Part shown: positions 36,261-47,626 of the stretch, in pieces | Layout of the letters: each line of letters starts with the position of its first letter | How positions within the stretch are numbered: position 1 is the first letter of the stretch | DNA from: Bifidobacterium breve | GTDB taxonomy: Bacteria > Actinomycetota > Acidimicrobiia > Acidimicrobiales > Microtrichaceae | Reading direction: 5' to 3' | DNA: 64,000 bases | Assembly (NCBI GenBank): GCA_945901935.1 | Contig: CAMDLX010000002.1 | Span: 1 to 64,000 of the forward strand | Program-made: the position numbers and the translations under genes | Notes under the pieces: model-generated | The model's input: the letters and a program-made list of their open reading frames with translations, nothing else | Told to the model about the DNA's origin: nothing | The model's database searches: none

Positions 36261-36926
36261 TCAGGTCAGAAAGGGCGCAGATTCCACGGCTTGCTGAATC
36301 TGGTTGGCGGCTGCAACTACGGCCGGGCCATGCAGCTTTCCTGGTGATCGACCCAGCCGGTCGATAGGTCCAGAGACACTCACAGCCGCTAGCAATTCTA
36401 CTTGCGGTCCGCGCACCGGAGCAGACACAGAGGCGACCCCTGCTTCACGCTCCCCCACTGTCTGCAACCAACCTGTTGCCGTGTGCTCACCCGAAAGAAC
36501 TCGACCAGCAGACCCCACCTCCAAGGGAAGCGCAGCGCCCACCGCCACAATTGTGCGCAGTCCATGCAGAGACTCAAGTGCAGCAATACACACACGGTTT
36601 GAGCCGTCTCGAACGTACAGTTGCACGGACTCACCCGTGATTTCTCGCAGGGCTACAAGCGCCGGCGCAGCAATCTCGGCAAGCGGAAATTGCTCGGCTG
36701 CGACTCGTCCGAGGGCAACAAAGTGCAACCCCAAGGCAAAGCGACCGTCCGGGAGTCGGCGAAGCAGGCCATGCGCTTCGAGCGCCAAGGCCAAACGGTG
36801 TGCTGTGGCTCGACTAAGTCCCGTGCCCTGAATCAGCTCAGCCAAGCTTCGGGGAGACTCTGCTACGAGTGCAACCACCCCAAATGATTTGTCTAATACT
36901 CCAACACCAGATACCTTGGGTTCCAT
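36261..36926 (-). CDS. IclR-family regulator divergent from leuCD (LtbR/NdgR-like by position)
   Basis: [51 protein letters not shown] winged HTH. Confidence 0.88.
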   Translation of the reverse strand: MEPKVSGVGVLDKSFGVVALVAESPRSLAELIQGTGLSRATAHRLALALEAHGLLRRLPDGRFALGLHFVALGRVAAEQFPLAEIAAPALVALREITGESVQLYVRDGSNRVCIAALESLHGLRTIVAVGAALPLEVGSAGRVLSGEHTATGWLQTVGEREAGVASVSAPVRGPQVELLAAVSVSGPIDRLGRSPGKLHGPAVVAAANQIQQAVESAPFLT

Positions 36927-36982
36927 TACTCGGGAACTATATCCCAAATAATGAGATTTATCTATTTAGAGGGAGCCTCTCT

Positions 36983-38407
36983 ATGTCTACAGAATCCACC
37001 CCCCGCACCTTGGCCGAAAAGGTTTGGGACCGTCACGTTGTTCGGTCCTCTGAAGGCGAACCCGACCTGTTGTATATCGACCTTCACCTCGTACATGAGG
37101 TGACTTCCCCTCAGGCCTTCGACGGTCTTCGTATGACGGGTCGCTCCCTGAGGCGGCCAGACCTGACGCTCGCTACCGAAGACCACAATGTGCCTACCGA
37201 GCAGATCGATCAGCCCATCTCCGATCCAATCTCACGCAAGCAGGTCGACACGCTCCGAGTCAACGCCGAAGAATTCAATGTCCTTGAGTTCCCAATGGGT
37301 TCGCCAGAACAAGGCATCGTTCACATCATCGGCCCAGAGCAGGGGTTCACACACCCCGGCATGACCATCGTCTGTGGCGATTCCCATACCTCAACCCACG
37401 GCGCCTTCGGGTGCTTGGCATTCGGTATCGGAACATCCGAGGTTGAGCACGTGCTCGCCACGCAGACCCTGCCACAAAATCGGCCCAAAACTCTTGCCGT
37501 CAATGTGGACGGTGAACTCAACCCTGGAGTCACTGCCAAAGATGTCATCTTGGCCATCCTTGGAGTGCTCGGAACCTCTGGAGGTATCGGGTACGTAGCC
37601 GAATACCGCGGCTCCGCAATCCGCTCGCTTTCAATGGAAGGCCGCATGACCGTGTGCAACATGTCCATCGAGGCCGGCGCCAAGGCTGGTTTGATTGCCC
37701 CCGATGAGACGACATTTGAGTATCTCAAAGGACGAACCCATGCCCCCCAAGGTGACTTGTGGGAGGCAGCGGTGGCCGACTGGCGCAGCTTGAGTACCGA
37801 CTCTGGCGCAGTCTTTGACAAGGAGATTTTCCTAGACGCCGCTCTGATCGAACCGTTCGTTACATGGGGAACAAATCCCGGGCAGGTCATTGCACTCTCA
37901 CAGAACGTTCCTGGTCCCGAAGACTTCACTGACCCGGACTTACGAGTAGCTGCCGAACGAGCACTCGAGTACATGGGCCTCACTGCCGGAGTACCCCTCA
38001 AGTCCGTTCCCGTGCAGACCGTCTTTATCGGGTCCTGCACGAATGGTCGCATCGAAGACCTTCGAGCAGCCGCCGCCGTTGCGCAGGGCAGGAGCGCTGC
38101 CGCTGGTGTGAGAACTCTGGTGGTACCCGGATCTCATGCCGTCAAGCGTCAGGCCGAAGCCGAAGGCCTCGACCAAGTCTTCATCAACGCTGGATTCGAT
38201 TGGCGTGAGCCCGGATGCTCGATGTGTTTGGCCATGAACCCCGACAAGCTCGTGGCTGGCGAGCGGTGTGCTTCAACATCAAACCGCAACTTCGAAGGCC
38301 GACAAGGCCGAGGTGGTCGAACCCACCTGGTGTCCCCAGCCGTAGCCGCAGCAACCGCAGTTGCTGGCCACTTCGCAACTCCCACCGACCTTGACCCCGT
38401 TCGCTAA
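36983..38407 (+). CDS. leuC: 3-isopropylmalate dehydratase large subunit
   Basis: [69 protein letters not shown]. Confidence 0.98.
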   Translation: MSTESTPRTLAEKVWDRHVVRSSEGEPDLLYIDLHLVHEVTSPQAFDGLRMTGRSLRRPDLTLATEDHNVPTEQIDQPISDPISRKQVDTLRVNAEEFNVLEFPMGSPEQGIVHIIGPEQGFTHPGMTIVCGDSHTSTHGAFGCLAFGIGTSEVEHVLATQTLPQNRPKTLAVNVDGELNPGVTAKDVILAILGVLGTSGGIGYVAEYRGSAIRSLSMEGRMTVCNMSIEAGAKAGLIAPDETTFEYLKGRTHAPQGDLWEAAVADWRSLSTDSGAVFDKEIFLDAALIEPFVTWGTNPGQVIALSQNVPGPEDFTDPDLRVAAERALEYMGLTAGVPLKSVPVQTVFIGSCTNGRIEDLRAAAAVAQGRSAAAGVRTLVVPGSHAVKRQAEAEGLDQVFINAGFDWREPGCSMCLAMNPDKLVAGERCASTSNRNFEGRQGRGGRTHLVSPAVAAATAVAGHFATPTDLDPVR

Positions 38408-38449
38408 TCGCTGCCCAACTGCCCTCGTTTCAAGAAAAGGAAACTCATC

Positions 38450-39043
38450 ATGGATTCAGTACAAACAATTACCGGCACAGCAGTCCCCCTTGACCGCTCA
38501 GATGTAGACACTGATCAGATCATCCCGAGTGATTGGCTCAAACAAGTCGAACGCACTGGGTTCGACAAGGGCCTCTTCTCGGAATGGCGAGATGACCCAG
38601 AGTTCGTGCTCAACCAGGAGCAGTACTCGGGTGCATCAGTCCTCGTTGCCGGCCCCAATTTCGGCACAGGCTCAAGCCGCGAGCATGCCGTGTGGGCCAT
38701 TCAGCAATACGGATTCGGAGCAGTCATCTCGCCAAGATTCGGCGACATCTTTCGTAACAATGCAACCAAGAACGGTTTGGTTCCAGTTCTTGTCAGCGCC
38801 GAGGTCGGCCGCCAACTCTTGGACGCCATCACCAACGATCCCTCGCTCGAGATCAAGATCGACATTGAGCTGCGGACACTCGAGGTGACCGCACTTGATC
38901 TACTCGTCGACTTTCCGCTCGAGGATTCAATTCAGCACCGTTTCCTCAACGGCCTAGACGACATCAGCCTGACGCTGCTGCACGAACCAGAGATCACCGC
39001 CTATGAGGCAAGCCGACCAGCCTGGATGCCCACCACCCGCTAA
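38450..39043 (+). CDS. leuD: 3-isopropylmalate dehydratase small subunit
   Basis: DVDTDQIIPSDWLKQVERTGFDKGLFSEWR; GPNFGTGSSREHAVWAIQQYGF. Confidence 0.98.
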   Translation: MDSVQTITGTAVPLDRSDVDTDQIIPSDWLKQVERTGFDKGLFSEWRDDPEFVLNQEQYSGASVLVAGPNFGTGSSREHAVWAIQQYGFGAVISPRFGDIFRNNATKNGLVPVLVSAEVGRQLLDAITNDPSLEIKIDIELRTLEVTALDLLVDFPLEDSIQHRFLNGLDDISLTLLHEPEITAYEASRPAWMPTTR

Positions 39044-39106
39044 CCGACTGGGCTAGCTAACCGACTGGGCTAGCTAACCGACTGGGCTAGCTAACCGACT
39101 GAGGCT
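39039..39106. repeat. 17-bp tandem repeat (3 perfect copies + partial) between convergent leuD and serA, covering both stop codons
   Basis: GCTAACCGACTGGGCTA at 39039, 39056, 39073; partial at 39090. Confidence 0.95.
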
Positions 39107-40650
39107 ACCGAGACCACTCCGTCTGTCTGACGGAGGGCTTCAAGCACAGACTCGGGAACTGACTCAGCGGTAGCTAGCACCATCAGAGCTTTTGCACCCT
39201 CGGGCGATGACCCAACCGTCATATCGTCAATGTTCAGGCCGGCCTCGCCGACTAGGGAGCCCACCTTGCCGATCATGCCTGGCTGATCGTGATTACGCAC
39301 GACGAGTAGGTGATCAGCTGGGGGCATATCTATGGTGTAGTCGTCAATCATCACGAGCGTCTGCACTGACTTCAGCCCGACCAGCGTGCCCGACAGGCTG
39401 TGACCAGCCCCACGAACGGTAATTAAGTTGACGTAGTCGCGTGCTGTTGTCGTCGATGTAGGCCGAATTTCGATGCCCTGCTCTTCGGCAATCTGGGGCG
39501 CGTTCACATACGAGACTGGGCCGCCAGTCGTTGCACCAAAGAACCCTTTGAGCAGTGACAACGTCAAGATCCTGGTATCAAACTCGGCAATCTGTCCTTG
39601 GTATTCGATCTCGAGTCCGTCTGAGATCTTTCCGCACAAGCCGGCGAAGATCCGACCTAATTGTTCGCCTAGTGCAAGGTAGGGCCGCACGACCTCGGAG
39701 GCCTCGGCTGCAGACACGTTGACTGCATAGGGAACAAAGTCTCCGGCGAGCGCCAACTGAACCATGTCTGCGATGGTGTCTCCGGCTTTGTCTTGAGCCT
39801 CGGCAGTAGAAGCACCGAGGTGCGGAGTCACCACGACAGAGTCAAGTTCAAACAACGGTGAATCGGTGCAAGGCTCGGTTGCAAACACATCGAACCCAGC
39901 CCCGGCTACCCGACCCTGAGAAATGGCATCGGCTAGAGCTTGCTCATCGATGATTCCACCGCGGGCCACATTAATAACTCGCAGCGAAGGCTTAGCCAGT
40001 TTCAACATGTCGACTCCAATGAGTCCGGCAGTCTCTGGGGTCTTCGCAAGGTGCAAGGTGATGAAGTCAGACTGCGCCATCAGGTCCTCGAGGGAGAGCA
40101 ACTGCACGCTCAATTGCCGAGCTCGATCCTCAGACACGAAGGGGTCATAGGCGACCAGCTTCATACCGAAGGCGAGCGCCCGCTGAGCAACCAGTTTGCC
40201 AATTCGCCCAAGGCCAATGATGCCGAGCGTCTTGTCGGAGAGTTCAACACCGGTCCACTTGGATCGCTCCCACCGGCCGGCTTTGAGTGCTGCACTGGCT
40301 TGGGGCACATTGCGAGCCTGGGCAAGCAACAAAGCCATCGTGTGCTCTGCGGCAGAGAGCGTATTGGACTGCGGTGCGTTGACGACCATCACTCCGCACT
40401 CAGTCGCTGCGGCCACGTCGACGTTATCCAGACCAATCCCTGCGCGTCCGACAGCGATCAAATCAGTTCCTGCAGCAAGAACCGACGCTGTCACCTGTGT
40501 TGCAGAACGAATAATCAGGGCGTGAGCGCCGGGAATAGTGGCTAGCAACTCCTCGGGGGTGAGCCCTTCTTGTACGTCCACCTCGTGGCCTGCGTCACGC
40601 AAACGCTGCAATCCGCCATCGGCAATTTTCTCTGTAACCAGTACTCTCAT
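39091..40650 (-). CDS. serA: D-3-phosphoglycerate dehydrogenase (long form with ASB and ACT domains)
   Basis: [58 protein letters not shown]-terminal ACT NHDQPGMIGKVGSLVGEAGLNIDDMTVG. Confidence 0.97.
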   Translation of the reverse strand: MRVLVTEKIADGGLQRLRDAGHEVDVQEGLTPEELLATIPGAHALIIRSATQVTASVLAAGTDLIAVGRAGIGLDNVDVAAATECGVMVVNAPQSNTLSAAEHTMALLLAQARNVPQASAALKAGRWERSKWTGVELSDKTLGIIGLGRIGKLVAQRALAFGMKLVAYDPFVSEDRARQLSVQLLSLEDLMAQSDFITLHLAKTPETAGLIGVDMLKLAKPSLRVINVARGGIIDEQALADAISQGRVAGAGFDVFATEPCTDSPLFELDSVVVTPHLGASTAEAQDKAGDTIADMVQLALAGDFVPYAVNVSAAEASEVVRPYLALGEQLGRIFAGLCGKISDGLEIEYQGQIAEFDTRILTLSLLKGFFGATTGGPVSYVNAPQIAEEQGIEIRPTSTTTARDYVNLITVRGAGHSLSGTLVGLKSVQTLVMIDDYTIDMPPADHLLVVRNHDQPGMIGKVGSLVGEAGLNIDDMTVGSSPEGAKALMVLATAESVPESVLEALRQTDGVVSVASVG

Positions 40651-42938
40651 GCCCCCATCCTGCCTGAGCTTGGAGCGACCGGCCAACCCGCAAGTTTTTC
40701 GACTGCAGGTGGCTTGCCATCGGGTTGGAATCCAAGCACTTCGCCGTAGAAGGCAAGCTCGGTCTCTAAAGCGTTTACTACCGTTTCTCGCAGCAAGAAT
40801 CCGTGGCCTTCTCCCTGAAATAACACATAGGCATGAGGTACCTGGTTTTGCTGCAGTGCAGTCACCAGAACCTCGGCTTGGGCCGGTGGAACCACTTTGT
40901 CATCGGCACCTTGCAACAAGAGCACAGGCCGGCTCAGGTGGTCCGCATGAAATAACGGGGACCTAGCTTGATATGTTGCAGCCTGTTCGGGCAGCGGGCC
41001 AACCAAACCGTCGAGATAGCGCGACTCGAACTTGTGGGTATCGGCTGCCAGCGCCGCAAGGTCAGTGACCCCATACAGGCTGCAAGCTGCCACAAAGGTT
41101 CCATCAAAGCCCCAAGCCTGTTGGAAACACAGTGCCGCTAGGGCAGTAAACCCGCCGGCAGAGCCACCTCGAATTACACAACGGCTTGGGTCAACGAGTC
41201 CCTGCTCGGCTAAGAAGCGGGCGGCAGCAATGCAGTCCTGCACATCTGCAACTCCCCATTCACCGCGAAGTTGGTCTCGGTACTCTCGCCCAAAACCAGT
41301 TGACCCTCGGTAGTTCACATCTGCGACTGCAAAACCTCGGCTCGTCCAAAACAGCAAGCTCTGCGAGAACTCCGCACGGGCCGAGGCAGTGGGTCCTCCA
41401 TGAATTCGCACGAGCAGCGGAGGTGACTCACCGTCTGGGCCATGAAATCTGGGGCTCTGCGGCGGATAGAACAACGCGTGTGCCTGAACCAAACCGCCTT
41501 CCTGCGAGCCAGTAGGAAAACTGATCGCCTGCGGAGTCGAGACCCAGTCCGCTGAAAGCGGTGCAGCGCCGGATGAGGTGCCGATTGCAGAAGAGGGTGC
41601 AGCAGCGGCCGAACCTGCGGCCGAACCTGCTGCCGAGGGCGGGCCACCATTCTGAGGCGCTCTCAGATCAGTGGCCACCCCAGTTGCAAGGTCGACATGC
41701 CAGACCGAACTCGGTCGATCCTTCAGACCTGCAATGACTGCAACAGAGGAACAGTTAACGCTGACTGAATCAATACAGGTGAACCCTGGGCCCGGAAGCG
41801 GTAGTCGTTGCGCAGTCGCAGGGTTGTAGCTCCAGAGCGAATCAAACCCGCCAGACTTTGCGGCAAACACCACGGTTCCGTCAGAGGTGAAGCCATACCG
41901 GGAACCGCCAGCAACCCAACGAGGCTCTCCGACCTCTTCCTGTGCATCCGCAATCAGAGGCGCCAGATTGTCACCAGATGCAGCCTCGGGAGTCCCTGGT
42001 GCCGCGGAGCGATACAGGTGCCACCAATCCGTCGAGTCATCACACCACCACAAATACCCATCCGGAGACCATTTGGGAAGGCTCACTGACACTGCCCGAG
42101 TCAGGCCACGGGCTTGGCCTCCAGGCAGCCCACCAGCAACGCGACGTGGTTGTGTGATGGCAATTGATTTCCGGCCGCCGTACTGAACATCAGCAGCCCA
42201 GAGTTCGGCTGCATCCCATGGCATATCTGGGTGATCCCAACGAAGCCAAGCCAGGCTCAAGCCGTCTGGCGACAAGGTCGGAGCTGCAGTGAAGTCCCCG
42301 GAACCGGGTTGGCCTTCGCCAACGATCACGACGGGCGGAGCAGGTGTCGTTCGTATCGCCACTAGTTCATTCGCTACCGCTCCATCGGCTGACACTCCAT
42401 CGGCTACTAATTCAGCCGCAGCTAGGTTTGATGCCCCAACAGTTAATTGCGCAGACTCGCGCTCGCAGATCACCCAATTACCATCAGGGGTGACAACCCC
42501 AGACGCGTAGCGGACCGAAGGAGCACCTTCAGAACTGACTAGAGGCCACAGCAAAAGCTCGCGTGCGTAGGCATCCGACCCGGCCCAAAGCAGGCCTTCA
42601 GATGCTGCATCCACCCAGTAGATACGGCCATCGGAGCGAGGGTCTCCATGCACCCAAAACGCCCCACCCCCGTACTCATTCACGTGAGTACGTGCAGAGA
42701 TCTTTGCCCCGGGTAACAACTCCTGATTCATCGCCGTATCCGGCTGCGACACGAATACCACGCCGCTACGGTCATATCCAGGACGTGACTCAGCCCAAAT
42801 GACATCAGAACCGATGTGGGCAAGTTCGCCGAATCTCGGAGAGCCACTAGCAACCGCAAGCGCTGTCAACGGCGAAGACCATGACCCGAAGGGAGCTTCT
42901 ACCGAACCACTGCTGTTATCCGCACTGCCTGTATTCAC
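40647..42938 (-). CDS. S9 family prolyl oligopeptidase-like peptidase
   Basis: C-terminal alpha/beta hydrolase: [58 protein letters not shown]. Confidence 0.9.
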   Translation of the reverse strand: MNTGSADNSSGSVEAPFGSWSSPLTALAVASGSPRFGELAHIGSDVIWAESRPGYDRSGVVFVSQPDTAMNQELLPGAKISARTHVNEYGGGAFWVHGDPRSDGRIYWVDAASEGLLWAGSDAYARELLLWPLVSSEGAPSVRYASGVVTPDGNWVICERESAQLTVGASNLAAAELVADGVSADGAVANELVAIRTTPAPPVVIVGEGQPGSGDFTAAPTLSPDGLSLAWLRWDHPDMPWDAAELWAADVQYGGRKSIAITQPRRVAGGLPGGQARGLTRAVSVSLPKWSPDGYLWWCDDSTDWWHLYRSAAPGTPEAASGDNLAPLIADAQEEVGEPRWVAGGSRYGFTSDGTVVFAAKSGGFDSLWSYNPATAQRLPLPGPGFTCIDSVSVNCSSVAVIAGLKDRPSSVWHVDLATGVATDLRAPQNGGPPSAAGSAAGSAAAAPSSAIGTSSGAAPLSADWVSTPQAISFPTGSQEGGLVQAHALFYPPQSPRFHGPDGESPPLLVRIHGGPTASARAEFSQSLLFWTSRGFAVADVNYRGSTGFGREYRDQLRGEWGVADVQDCIAAARFLAEQGLVDPSRCVIRGGSAGGFTALAALCFQQAWGFDGTFVAACSLYGVTDLAALAADTHKFESRYLDGLVGPLPEQAATYQARSPLFHADHLSRPVLLLQGADDKVVPPAQAEVLVTALQQNQVPHAYVLFQGEGHGFLLRETVVNALETELAFYGEVLGFQPDGKPPAVEKLAGWPVAPSSGRMGA

Positions 42939-44143
42939 ACTGCTCCGTTAACCAGAGCGGCGATTCGAGAAATTCCCTCTTCAAGGTCTTCGTCTCCGAG
43001 GGCAAACGAGAACCGTCCGTAGCCCGGCGTACCAAATGCTTCGCCCGGAACAAACGCAACCTTGACCTCTTCTAGGACCAGATCGGCTAACTCCACCGTT
43101 GTTGAAGCAGTTCGACCACCAAGGTCAACCCCCAACAGTCCTGTCAGGTTTGGGTATGCGTAAAACGCACCTTCGGGCGAAATACAGCTAACTCCTGGAA
43201 TCTCGTTCAGCATGCGGTGCATGGTCTGGCGACGCCGATCAAAGACTGCTCTCATTTGATCCACTGCGCTCAGGTCGCCCTCAACTGCTGCAAGCGCCGC
43301 ACGCTGGGCAACGTTGCACACGTTTGAGGTCAAGTGTGTCTGCAGGTTGGTCGTGGCCTTGACGACATCCGCAGGACCAATCAACCAGCCGACGCGCCAG
43401 CCTGTCATGGCATAGGTCTTGGCAACGCCATTCAGAATCACGCATTGATCAGCCAACTCTGGCACCAGAGCCTGAATGCTGTGATGCACAGCGTCTCCAT
43501 ACACCAGGTGCTCGTAGATCTCATCAGTGACCACGATGATTCCGTGTTTGAGTGCCCACTCACCGATTTCGGTGATCTGCTCCGCCGGGTAGACCGCTCC
43601 AGTCGGGTTGGAGGGCGAGACGAACACCAACAACTTGGTCTTTGGTGTTCGCGCAGCCTCAAGCTGCTCGACAGTTACTCGAAACCCAGTGGACTCATCG
43701 GTTTGCAGAATTACGGGAACGCCACCTGCCAACTCAATTGGCTCCGGATAGGTGGTCCAATACGGTGCTGGGAGTAGGACCTCGTCCCCTGCATCGAGAA
43801 GCACGGTGAACGCCGAGTACACCGCCTGCTTGCCACCATTGGTGACGACCACCTGTTCGGGAGCGATCTGCACGCCAGAGTCCCTCAGAGTTTTTGCCGC
43901 AATAGCTGCACGCAACTCTGGCAGACCAGGAGCCGGGGTATAACGGTGGTTCTTTGGGTCATGACAGGCTGCGGCAGCGGCTTGGACAATGTAGTCAGGG
44001 GTAGCGAAGTCTGGCTCGCCAGCACCAAAACCGATGACCGATTCGCCAGCCGCTTTGAGCGCCTTGGCTTTGCCATCCACTGCCATGGTGGCCGAAGGGG
44101 TGATTGCAGCAACGCGTTGAGCGATTCGAGAGGGAGTATTCAT
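42935..44143 (-). CDS. Class I/II PLP aminotransferase (aspartate aminotransferase-like)
   Basis: [17 protein letters not shown]-like, [53 protein letters not shown]. Confidence 0.93.
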   Translation of the reverse strand: MNTPSRIAQRVAAITPSATMAVDGKAKALKAAGESVIGFGAGEPDFATPDYIVQAAAAACHDPKNHRYTPAPGLPELRAAIAAKTLRDSGVQIAPEQVVVTNGGKQAVYSAFTVLLDAGDEVLLPAPYWTTYPEPIELAGGVPVILQTDESTGFRVTVEQLEAARTPKTKLLVFVSPSNPTGAVYPAEQITEIGEWALKHGIIVVTDEIYEHLVYGDAVHHSIQALVPELADQCVILNGVAKTYAMTGWRVGWLIGPADVVKATTNLQTHLTSNVCNVAQRAALAAVEGDLSAVDQMRAVFDRRRQTMHRMLNEIPGVSCISPEGAFYAYPNLTGLLGVDLGGRTASTTVELADLVLEEVKVAFVPGEAFGTPGYGRFSFALGDEDLEEGISRIAALVNGAV

Positions 44144-44216
44144 GGTCCTGAAGATACCGGGTTGAGCTGGTTTGCTGAAACGAGTTCGCCCAATCCCGCT
44201 CAGCCCGCGAGACTCT

Positions 44217-45350
44217 ATGACTGTGAGCACCCCCGACATTCCCATCCCCGATGAGTTCCTTCCACATGACGGCCGGTTCGGCTGCGGCCCGTCGCGGGTT
44301 CGGCCCGACGCAGTAGAGATGCTTGCCGGCTCCGCCGGGCATTTTCTGGGTACAAGTCACCGACAAGCCGCCGTTCGGTTCAAAGTGAGCGAACTACGCA
44401 ACGGCCTAGCCGAGATGTTTGCCCTGCCAGATGGCTACGAGGTCCTTCTCGGCAATGGTGGAACCACAGCGTTCTGGGACGCTGCGACGTTTGCCCTGAT
44501 CCAGGATCGAAGCCAGCATCTGCACTTTGGTGAGTTCTCCTCAAAGTTCGGTAAGGCTGCCGCCGCAGCACCTCACTTGGGTGAGCCGCAGATCATCTCA
44601 GCAGAACCCGGGGATCACCCGCTCGCTGTTGCTGCAGAGGGGATCGACTCGTATTGCCTCACTCAGAACGAGACCTCGACCGGTGTTGCGATGGAACTGC
44701 TTCGGCCAGAAGGGGCAGATGCAGACTCGCTAGTTCTCGCTGATGCCACCTCGGCTGCGGGCGGTTTGCGCTTCGACCCGCATCAAGTCGATGTGTACTA
44801 CTTCGCACCGCAGAAATGTTTGGCCTCCGATGGCGGCCTCTGGCTTGCGGCCTGCTCCCCCAAGGCAATCGAGCGCATCGAACGTATTGCAGCGAGTGAT
44901 CGTTGGGTGCCTGCGTTCTTTGACCTTGGTATTGCCTTAGAAAACTCCCGCAAAGACCAGACCTACAACACTCCGGCGCTTGCCACCCTGTTTCTTGCAA
45001 CCGAGCAGGTTCGCTGGGTGAATGAGAATGGAGGCTTGGAGTTTGCAGCCTCGCGCTGTGATCAGTCAGCAGCGCACATCTACGACTGGGCTGACGCACA
45101 TGCGCATGCGACTCCGTTTGTAGCTGACCCTGCCAAGCGTTCCCACGTGGTTGCGACCATTGATTTTGACGAAACAATTGACGCCGCTGTTGTGGCCGCT
45201 GTCCTGCGAGACAATGGACTCATCGACGTAGAGCCATATCGCAAGCTGGGCCGGAACCAACTACGAGTAGCCATGTTCCCCGCTATCGACCCATCTGATG
45301 TGGCTGCACTCACGGTGTGTGTGGACTACGTGATTGAACAGCTGGGATGA
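44217..45350 (+). CDS. serC: Phosphoserine transaminase
   Basis: [73 protein letters not shown]; likely start ATG 44217 (ORF from 44172). Confidence 0.95.
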   Translation: MTVSTPDIPIPDEFLPHDGRFGCGPSRVRPDAVEMLAGSAGHFLGTSHRQAAVRFKVSELRNGLAEMFALPDGYEVLLGNGGTTAFWDAATFALIQDRSQHLHFGEFSSKFGKAAAAAPHLGEPQIISAEPGDHPLAVAAEGIDSYCLTQNETSTGVAMELLRPEGADADSLVLADATSAAGGLRFDPHQVDVYYFAPQKCLASDGGLWLAACSPKAIERIERIAASDRWVPAFFDLGIALENSRKDQTYNTPALATLFLATEQVRWVNENGGLEFAASRCDQSAAHIYDWADAHAHATPFVADPAKRSHVVATIDFDETIDAAVVAAVLRDNGLIDVEPYRKLGRNQLRVAMFPAIDPSDVAALTVCVDYVIEQLG

Positions 45351-47137
45351 CCATGGATTCCGCCGAGACGTACCAGGAATCATCTGATTCACTCCGCGAA
45401 ATTCGCGATCAGTTGACTGGGCCCGGCGGGCAGTTCGAAGTTGTCAGTGCCACAGTCGATGGCATCGAGATGAAGACGTACAAGAACCGCTTCAGCAGCC
45501 TGCGGGAGGTTGCGGCTTTCGGTGCGCTGCACCAAGACAAAGAGTTCTTAGTCTTCGGGGATCGGCGAATTACGTTTTTACAGTTTCTCGCTCAGGCAAA
45601 CTCGCTGAGTCAGGTACTGACCGAACAGGCCGGTGTTCACCATGGTGACCGAGTTGCCGTGTTGGCACAGAACTCGCCTGAGTGGTGCCTTGCGTTTTGG
45701 GGCACCGTAGATCTGGGGGCCGTACTAGTCGGTCTGAACGGCTGGTGGACCACTGAGGAACTCATGTATGGCCTCGACGACTCCGGGTCGAAGGTTCTGG
45801 TTGTGGATCGGAAGCGATTTGAGCGCATCGCCGATCAAGTGCACCTTCTCCCAAACCTTGAACACATCTATTTGATTGATGCTCTGCCTGAGGAGTTCGA
45901 GGTTGATCCGAGATCCGGGCCACAGATCCACAGCTTCGCTGAACTAGCTGCGCATCCCAGCGAGACCTTCCCCACGGTACCGATAGAAGAATCAGACCCG
46001 GCGGTCATTTTCTATACCTCGGGCACCACGGGCAAACCGAAGGGTGCAATCAGTTCTCACCGCAGCATGATCGCGAACCTGCAGAACACTGCCTGCATAT
46101 CAACCGCCTCGGTGATGCACTTGTCCCGCAGACCTGCGAGCAGCACATCGGAGCAAGCCACTCATTCTCCTGCGACTCCCCCACAGATGACTGCGCTCTT
46201 TACTGCACCGCTATTTCACGTGGCCGGCTGTCACTCGACCATGGTGGTTGGAATGCTCGCCGGGGTAAAGCTCGTGATGCTCGAAGGCAAGTTTGAGCCA
46301 GAGAAAGCTCTGACTCTCATCGAGGACGAGAAGATCACGATGTGGTCCGGTGTTCCCACCATGGTGTGGCGAGTGTGTGAGTACCCAGCTCGTCACGATT
46401 TCGATACTTCTTCAGTCACTAACGTGAGCTTTGGCGGCTCCCCCTCTGCAGATGAACTGCTCCGCCGGATCAGAGAGACATTTCCGGGGGTTCGCACCAC
46501 CACCAACGCATATGGCCTCACCGAGTCCTCCTCAGCGGCCACCACACTCTCGGGGGCCGATGCATTTCTCAAGCCCGATTCGGTTGGCCTGCCGATGCCA
46601 ACAGTAGACATCGCAATTCTTGGGTTACAGGGCGAGCACCTGCCCCCGCTGCAGACAGGCGAGGTGCTGCTGCGCGGTCCGATCATCATGCCGGGCTACT
46701 GGAACAAGCCCGAGGCAACTGCAACAACAGTGATTGCTGGCTGGCTACACACCGGAGATGTCGGACACCTTGATTCCGAGGGGTACCTGTTTATTACTGA
46801 CCGTGCCAAGGACATGATTATCCGAGGTGGCGAGAACATCTATTGCGTTGAAATCGAGAATCGGCTGGTCGAACATCCTGGTATTGCTGATGCGGCAATC
46901 ATTTCTGTCCCTCACGAGACCCTTGGCGAAGAGGTCAAAGCAGTGCTGGAGATAGCCGACGGGGCGAACGTCACTGATGAAGAGATTCGCAGTTGGGTAG
47001 CGGCAACCTTGGCAGGGTTCAAGGTGCCTAGTTACATCGAGCGTTGGGACGGAAAGTTGCCTCGCAATGCTTCGGGCAAGCTGCTCAAGAACGTCTTGCG
47101 TGGCGAGGGCCACGTGAGCTTCAACGAAACTATGTGA
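45347..47137 (+). CDS. Class I adenylate-forming acyl-CoA synthetase
   Basis: VIFYTSGTTGKPKGAISSHRSMIANL; GWLHTGDVGHLDSEGYLFITDRAKDMIIRGGENIYCVEIE; ATGA overlap with serC. Confidence 0.93.
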   Translation: MTMDSAETYQESSDSLREIRDQLTGPGGQFEVVSATVDGIEMKTYKNRFSSLREVAAFGALHQDKEFLVFGDRRITFLQFLAQANSLSQVLTEQAGVHHGDRVAVLAQNSPEWCLAFWGTVDLGAVLVGLNGWWTTEELMYGLDDSGSKVLVVDRKRFERIADQVHLLPNLEHIYLIDALPEEFEVDPRSGPQIHSFAELAAHPSETFPTVPIEESDPAVIFYTSGTTGKPKGAISSHRSMIANLQNTACISTASVMHLSRRPASSTSEQATHSPATPPQMTALFTAPLFHVAGCHSTMVVGMLAGVKLVMLEGKFEPEKALTLIEDEKITMWSGVPTMVWRVCEYPARHDFDTSSVTNVSFGGSPSADELLRRIRETFPGVRTTTNAYGLTESSSAATTLSGADAFLKPDSVGLPMPTVDIAILGLQGEHLPPLQTGEVLLRGPIIMPGYWNKPEATATTVIAGWLHTGDVGHLDSEGYLFITDRAKDMIIRGGENIYCVEIENRLVEHPGIADAAIISVPHETLGEEVKAVLEIADGANVTDEEIRSWVAATLAGFKVPSYIERWDGKLPRNASGKLLKNVLRGEGHVSFNETM

Positions 47138-47196
47138 GCGACTGCACCCCTCAAGCCGACTCCACTTGGCAGGCCCTAGCCGCCTAGATTGGAGAG

Positions 47197-47436
47197 ATGA
47201 GCGCATTGTTGCCCGATGGAAGCTACGACGCTTTTGTGATTGACCTCACCGAAGAATCCGAAGATGCAGGGCAGCTCCAAACTCTGGTTGAGCTCACGAT
47301 TGTTGCGGGCGAGCACAAAGGTCTGGTGTTGGAAGTAGCGACTGATTCCTCAATCGGACTCTTTGAGGACATAGTCGGCATGCCTGCGACGCTGACGGTG
47401 ACGAACGGGTCGCCGCAAGTTCGCATCGACGACTAA
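47197..47436 (+). CDS. Small conserved-type hypothetical protein (79 aa)
   Basis: ATG ORF MSALLPDGSYDAFVIDLTEESEDAGQLQTLVELTIVAGEHKGLVLEV... on the coding strand between flanking genes. Confidence 0.6.
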   Translation: MSALLPDGSYDAFVIDLTEESEDAGQLQTLVELTIVAGEHKGLVLEVATDSSIGLFEDIVGMPATLTVTNGSPQVRIDD

Positions 47437-47580
47437 GCAAACCATCGGTTGAGCGATTTCGTTCGTTCACAGTCGGTTAGGTAGCCGGAAACAGAGCCGA
47501 AACAACGTCTCTTTAGGTTTCTCTCATCTTGAGGCACAGAGCTGATGCCATCAAGCGGTCGTCCGAGACACGGGCGGTGA

Positions 47581-47605
47581 CGTGTTACCCCTCTGGGGTG
47601 ACACG
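47581..47605 (+). promoter_or_regulatory. Hairpin immediately upstream of the amt RBS
   Basis: CGTGTTACCCC-tct-GGGGTGACACG (11-bp stem with one G-U). Confidence 0.55.
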
Positions 47606-47626
47606 TGAGATAGGAGGAACCACAGC

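Noticed and set aside
39039-39106. CRISPR-like array
   Set aside because: 17-bp units are directly abutting with no spacers and no cas genes nearby; simple tandem repeat
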